DNA from: Atopomonas sediminilitoris
GTDB lineage: Bacteria > Pseudomonadota > Gammaproteobacteria > Pseudomonadales > Pseudomonadaceae
Reading direction: 5' to 3'
Assembly (NCBI RefSeq): GCF_022601735.1
Contig: NZ_JAKUMM010000011.1
Location: 62,001-126,000, forward strand
Length of the DNA stretch: 64,000 nucleotides
Shown here: positions 60,802 to 64,000 of the stretch, piece after piece
Position numbering within the stretch: the first letter of the stretch is position 1
Layout: each line of letters opens with the position of its first letter
Program-made: the position numbers and the translations under genes
Notes under the pieces: generated by a model
Database searches by the model: none
Told to the model about the DNA's origin: nothing
What the model saw: the letters and a program-made list of their open reading frames with translations, nothing else

Positions 60802-61896
60802 ATGCCTGCCGCCCTGCACCTTCATTCCCCAAGCCTGACCCTGCGTGCAGGCCCTCGGGCATTGGCGCGCATTCGCGAACAAGGCTTGCAGGCCAGTGAT
60901 GTACACATCATCCCCGCTGCCGCGGGCGGCCCAAAGGGGCTCGGTATTCAAGGCCTCGATTTCGCCGTGTTTGGCGAGTTTCTGCCGCGCGCGCCGCAAG
61001 TCCGCGCTTTGGTCGGTGCGTCGATCGGCTCTTGGCGCATGGCCAGCGCCTGCATGCGTGATCCCGTCGCGGCCTTTCAGCGCTTGGGCGAACGCTACAC
61101 CGCGATGAGTTTCCCCAAAGGGCTGAGCCTGCTCGATGTGACTCAACGCTGCAGTCAGATGCTCGATGAACTGCTCGAGGGCGAAGAGGATTTCATCCTG
61201 CAAAACCCCCACTACCGCTTAAACATCATGGTCAACCGCACCCATGGTCACCTGCAGCACGATCAACGCGGCCGCGTGGCCTTAGGCTTAGCCGCCGTGG
61301 TGGGCAACAACCTCTTGGCACGCCCGCGCTTAGCGCGACACTTTGACCGCGTCATCGCCCATGACCCACGACAAGCGCCGCCGCTGACCAGCACCCGCGC
61401 ACCCGGTGATTTCACCAGCGAATACTTAGCGCTCGATGCCGCCAACCTGCGCCCAGCACTGCTGGCCTCGGGCTCCATTCCTTTAGTCATGCACGGCGTG
61501 CGCGATATTCCCGGCGCAGGCCCAGGCATGTACCGCGATGGTGGCTTGCTGGACTACCACTTGGATCTGCCCTACGCCGGCGATGGCATCGTGCTGTATC
61601 CGCACTTTACCGACCGCATCATTCCTGGCTGGTTTGATAAGAGCCTGCCGTGGCGCAATGGCTGCCCGCAAAGACTGCAAGATGTACTGCTGCTGTCGCC
61701 ATCGGCGCACTACTTGCAGCAACTCCCACACGGCAAGCTGCCTGACCGTGGCGACTTCCGCCGCTATCTCGGGGACGACGCCGGCCGCCAGCGTTATTGG
61801 CAACAAGCCATGCGCGCAAGTCAGCGCATGGGCGATGAGCTGCTCGAGTTGATCGCCACCGGTCGCTTAGCCGAGCGCTTACAGCCTTTGCGTTAA
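60802..61896 (+). CDS. Patatin-like phospholipase
   Basis: A 364-residue protein of the patatin fold, with the GASIGS elbow (Ser74) and the DGG motif (Asp246, YRDGGLLDYH) forming the Ser-Asp dyad. The oxyanion loop AAAGGPKGLG is at 40-49. No signal peptide is seen, so it is probably cytoplasmic. The ATG has AAGGA upstream. It is followed by another hydrolase 50 bases later. The lipid substrate is unknown. Confidence 0.85.
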   Translation: MPAALHLHSPSLTLRAGPRALARIREQGLQASDVHIIPAAAGGPKGLGIQGLDFAVFGEFLPRAPQVRALVGASIGSWRMASACMRDPVAAFQRLGERYTAMSFPKGLSLLDVTQRCSQMLDELLEGEEDFILQNPHYRLNIMVNRTHGHLQHDQRGRVALGLAAVVGNNLLARPRLARHFDRVIAHDPRQAPPLTSTRAPGDFTSEYLALDAANLRPALLASGSIPLVMHGVRDIPGAGPGMYRDGGLLDYHLDLPYAGDGIVLYPHFTDRIIPGWFDKSLPWRNGCPQRLQDVLLLSPSAHYLQQLPHGKLPDRGDFRRYLGDDAGRQRYWQQAMRASQRMGDELLELIATGRLAERLQPLR

Positions 61897-61946
61897 CCCC
61901 GCGCGAAAGGTAGGCTGCGGCCGCCCACTTGACGCAAGGACGCCCC

Positions 61947-62771
61947 ATGGAAATCGCCGTCGCCATCATTCACGGCATTGGCATGCAAGCCGCCGACAAC
62001 CCTAAAGCCGACTTGCACCCTTTCGCCAAACCCTTGGTGGATGGCATCTGCCGGCAGCTGGGCGCGCAAGCCAGTCGCGTAACCTTTCAAAGCCTGTACT
62101 GGGCAGATCTGTTGGATCAGCGCGAGCGGGCCTACATGCAGCGTGTAGAACGCGCCGGCGCGCCACAACGCTGGCGCTGGCTGCGCAACATCATCACCAC
62201 CTTTTTAGGCGATGCCTCGGGCTATCGACTGGTCGCCAGTGGCGCCAGCAACAGCTATCAGCAAGTGCATGCACGGGTGCGCGAAGGCTTAACCGCGTTA
62301 CGTAGCCGCGTGGCCCCGAACACGCCACTGGTGCTGATCACTCACTCGTTGGGTGGACACGTGATGTCCAACTACATCTGGGATCAACACAAACTCAATC
62401 AAGCCTGCCCCAGCAATGACCCGTTTTTAAGCCTTGAAACCCTTGCCGGCTTGATCACCTTGGGCTGCAACATTCCGCTATTTACCTTTGCTTACGACAC
62501 CATCCAACCGATCCGCTTTCCCGGCCAACAGCTCAGCCCTGCCCTGCGCCAACAAGCGCAATGGCTGAATTGGTACGCCCCGGCTGACCCGCTAGGCTAC
62601 CCGCTTAAACCGCTGTGCGCGGCCTACGACAAGGTGGTAGCCGAAGACATTGCCCAACCGGTTGGGCCACTCTTGCTGCGTCACACGCCAGCCAGCCATA
62701 TCGGTTATTGGCGCGACCGCCAAGTGCAGCAGCGCATCAGCACCTACTTATTACGCCTGCTCAACGCGTGA
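61947..62771 (+). CDS. Alpha/beta hydrolase-fold protein of unknown substrate
   Basis: The 274-residue product begins with AVAIIHGIGMQ, a short strand leading to the oxyanion HG. It has the nucleophile elbow THSLGGH with Ser134. The closing region HTPASHIGYWRD carries the candidate His. ATG 61947 follows AAGGA. No signal peptide is evident. It lies 50 bases after the patatin gene and probably shares its transcript. I do not recognise a characterised relative. Confidence 0.75.
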   Translation: MEIAVAIIHGIGMQAADNPKADLHPFAKPLVDGICRQLGAQASRVTFQSLYWADLLDQRERAYMQRVERAGAPQRWRWLRNIITTFLGDASGYRLVASGASNSYQQVHARVREGLTALRSRVAPNTPLVLITHSLGGHVMSNYIWDQHKLNQACPSNDPFLSLETLAGLITLGCNIPLFTFAYDTIQPIRFPGQQLSPALRQQAQWLNWYAPADPLGYPLKPLCAAYDKVVAEDIAQPVGPLLLRHTPASHIGYWRDRQVQQRISTYLLRLLNA

Positions 62772-62840
62772 TCGCCGGTGCTGTAGCCCGCGCCAGCCAC
62801 GCGCTATACTGCGCGGCCATTTCGTTTGTTGTGCCGTGCC

Positions 62841-63197
62841 ATGGAACTGTTTAAAGAATTTACCTTTGAGTCTGCCCACCGCTTGCCCCACGTCCCCGCT
62901 GGGCACAAATGCGGGCGCCTGCACGGACACTCGTTCAAAGTAGCGATCTATATCGAAGGTGAGGTCGATCCGCACACTGGCTGGATTCGTGACTTTGCCG
63001 AGATCAAAGCGATCTTCAAACCGATTTACGAACGCCTTGACCACAACTACCTGAATGACATTCCCGGCCTTGAAAACCCCACCAGCGAAGTGCTGGCCAA
63101 GTGGATCTGGAACGAAGTCAAACCCTTGCTGCCCGAGCTGTCACGCGTGCGTATTCACGAAACCTGCACCAGTGGCTGCGAATATCGCGGCGACTAA
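62841..63197 (+). CDS. queD: 6-carboxy-5,6,7,8-tetrahydropterin synthase QueD
   Basis: QueD converts 7,8-dihydroneopterin triphosphate to CPH4 in queuosine/7-deazaguanine synthesis. The 118-residue protein has the zinc ligands His13, His28 and His30 (SAHRLP; LHGHSF), the catalytic Cys24, and the C-terminal ETCTSGCEY with the substrate-binding Glu. The ATG at 62841 gives the standard start MELFKEFTFESAHRLP. The stop abuts the convergent gene with no gap. Confidence 0.95.
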   Translation: MELFKEFTFESAHRLPHVPAGHKCGRLHGHSFKVAIYIEGEVDPHTGWIRDFAEIKAIFKPIYERLDHNYLNDIPGLENPTSEVLAKWIWNEVKPLLPELSRVRIHETCTSGCEYRGD

Positions 63198-63446
63198 TTA
63201 AAAGCCCAACTGCTGGTTGAGCCAGTGGGCAATCTGCGCGCTGGTAAACGGCCAGCCCAACTCGGCCTCGGTCGCCGGCCAGCGCAACACCGGAATCCTT
63301 AAACCGTAGCGCTCAACCAACTCGGCCGATTCACTGATATCCACCACTTCAACCTGTAAGCCTTGCGCTAACAAAGGTTGCAGCTCAGCCTCGGCCAGCT
63401 CACACAGGTGGCAATCTTCGGTGCTGTAGAGCACGCACGGCGACAT
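63198..63446 (-). CDS. Glutaredoxin-like small protein (DUF836)
   Basis: The 82-residue product has a thioredoxin fold start VLYSTEDCHLCELAEAEL with the redox-type pair CHLC (12-15). The cis-Pro segment IPVLRW and the pattern match the DUF836/glutaredoxin-like family. It probably acts in thiol redox chemistry, but the partner is not known. It is directly convergent with queD. Confidence 0.85.
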   Translation of the reverse strand: MSPCVLYSTEDCHLCELAEAELQPLLAQGLQVEVVDISESAELVERYGLRIPVLRWPATEAELGWPFTSAQIAHWLNQQLGF

Positions 63447-63463
63447 GCTATGTACTCGGCAAT

Positions 63464-63495
63464 AAAAAGGGCGTGCAGTCTAGCACGCCCTTTTT
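63464..63495 (-). terminator. Terminator for the leftward DUF5610-like gene
   Basis: A 13-bp perfect stem (aaaaagggcgtgc / gcacgcccttttt) with a six-base loop. The T run is present on both strands. Confidence 0.88.
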
Positions 63496-63522
63496 AGCCC
63501 TTTAAAACCCATCGAGCCTGAG

Positions 63523-64000
63523 CTACGCCGCTTGCTCTGTAGCACTATCTGAAAGCGTCGGCAGCAAACCACTGAGCAGTGTTTCATTCAAACGTCCGGC
63601 CTTGCTGACCTGCTCATCGCTTAAGCGCTCATCTTGCAACAAGCCGCCTTCCAGCAAGCCTTGTAGCTGCGCAAACAGCTGATCGCTGAAGGCCTGCGCT
63701 TGCTCCAAAGCACCGAGCAAAGACTGCGTGTAATCAGCCAACGGTGCATTCACCGCCGAACTACCGGCACCACCAACCGCCGCGTAACTGTCGGTGGCCT
63801 GAGTGACACGGCTTTGCGTCAAGCGCAGCGCCATGCTCGACAACTGGCTGCCGTCGATATTCAGCGCCAGCGCGCGATCAAACGCACCGTCTAGGTCGCC
63901 GCTATAAAACTTCTGCGCGATGCCTTCTACTTGGCCGAACAGATCTTGCAAAGCGGCGAGCTCGTCATCATTGATATCGCCCTCAATCACCGCCTCAAAA
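63523..64000 (-). CDS. DUF5610-like protein (partial, cut by window end)
   Basis: The visible C-terminal part is about 158 residues, and the reading frame continues without a stop through the last base, so the start lies outside. It is rich in Leu, Gln and Ala. Its most regular part, KFYSGDLDGAFDRALALNIDGSQLSSMALRLTQS, resembles DUF5610 proteins of pseudomonads. No function is known to me. A terminator follows the stop codon. Confidence 0.6.
   Translation of the reverse strand, partial: FEAVIEGDINDDELAALQDLFGQVEGIAQKFYSGDLDGAFDRALALNIDGSQLSSMALRLTQSRVTQATDSYAAVGGAGSSAVNAPLADYTQSLLGALEQAQAFSDQLFAQLQGLLEGGLLQDERLSDEQVSKAGRLNETLLSGLLPTLSDSATEQAA

Overview
The window looks like chromosome of a gammaproteobacterium of the Pseudomonas lineage. 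This rests on gene content and order rather than on any search. Two blocks match orders known from Pseudomonas: Nudix hydrolase–mnmA–hflD–(EamA)–purB–roxA–GNAT–aceA (13.8–23.5 kb), and gacA–uvrC–pgsA–tRNA-Gly–tRNA-Cys (49.8–53.2 kb). Between them lies a complete nitrite-to-N2O denitrification block of the cytochrome cd1 / cNOR type.

Layout. 0–11 kb: a cut solute-binding protein gene, a lipase-like hydrolase, fadH, a nitrilase-fold protein without its catalytic cysteine next to an AraC regulator, an SDR, a DTW-domain tRNA-modifying enzyme, and a TonB receptor (with an apparent frameshift) coupled to a PepSY membrane protein. 11–23.5 kb: lexA–sulA with SOS boxes, icd, then the housekeeping block ending in aceA. 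23.6–32.1 kb: an anaerobic accessory region with a GTPase-less FeoB-like permease, a small Cys-rich protein, a porin, an orphan NarX/PilJ-type sensor-domain protein, a DNR-type regulator with a DGC-domain protein, ubiT-ubiV-ubiU for oxygen-independent ubiquinone synthesis, and a second DNR with a DnrP-like protein. 32.2–49.7 kb: norD, norB, norC and nirQOP leftward; nirS-T-B, then nirM-C-F-D-L-G-H-J-E-N rightward. 49.7–64 kb: tRNAs, pgsA, uvrC, gacA, a PrpE-like acyl-CoA synthetase, a cNMP/CBS/DUF294 protein and exonuclease, two tandem lipase paralogues, a patatin, another alpha/beta hydrolase, queD, a small glutaredoxin-like protein and a cut DUF5610-like gene.

How it fits together. Perfect TTGAT-N4-ATCAA (ANR/DNR) boxes sit before the FeoB-like gene, norC and between nirQ and nirS. 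Near-perfect ones sit between ubiU and the second dnr and before nirM. This suggests one low-oxygen/NO regulon linking nitrite and NO reduction, heme d1 synthesis, quinone supply and metal or ligand uptake. No nitrate reductase (nar/nap) or N2O reductase (nos) gene is present in the window.

Most notable for follow-up: a 14-C homopolymer in the leader of nirM; two overlapping mutually exclusive hairpins between norB and norD; an inverted repeat covering the ribosome binding site and start of the FeoB-like gene; and the cluster of orphan proteins around the first dnr.
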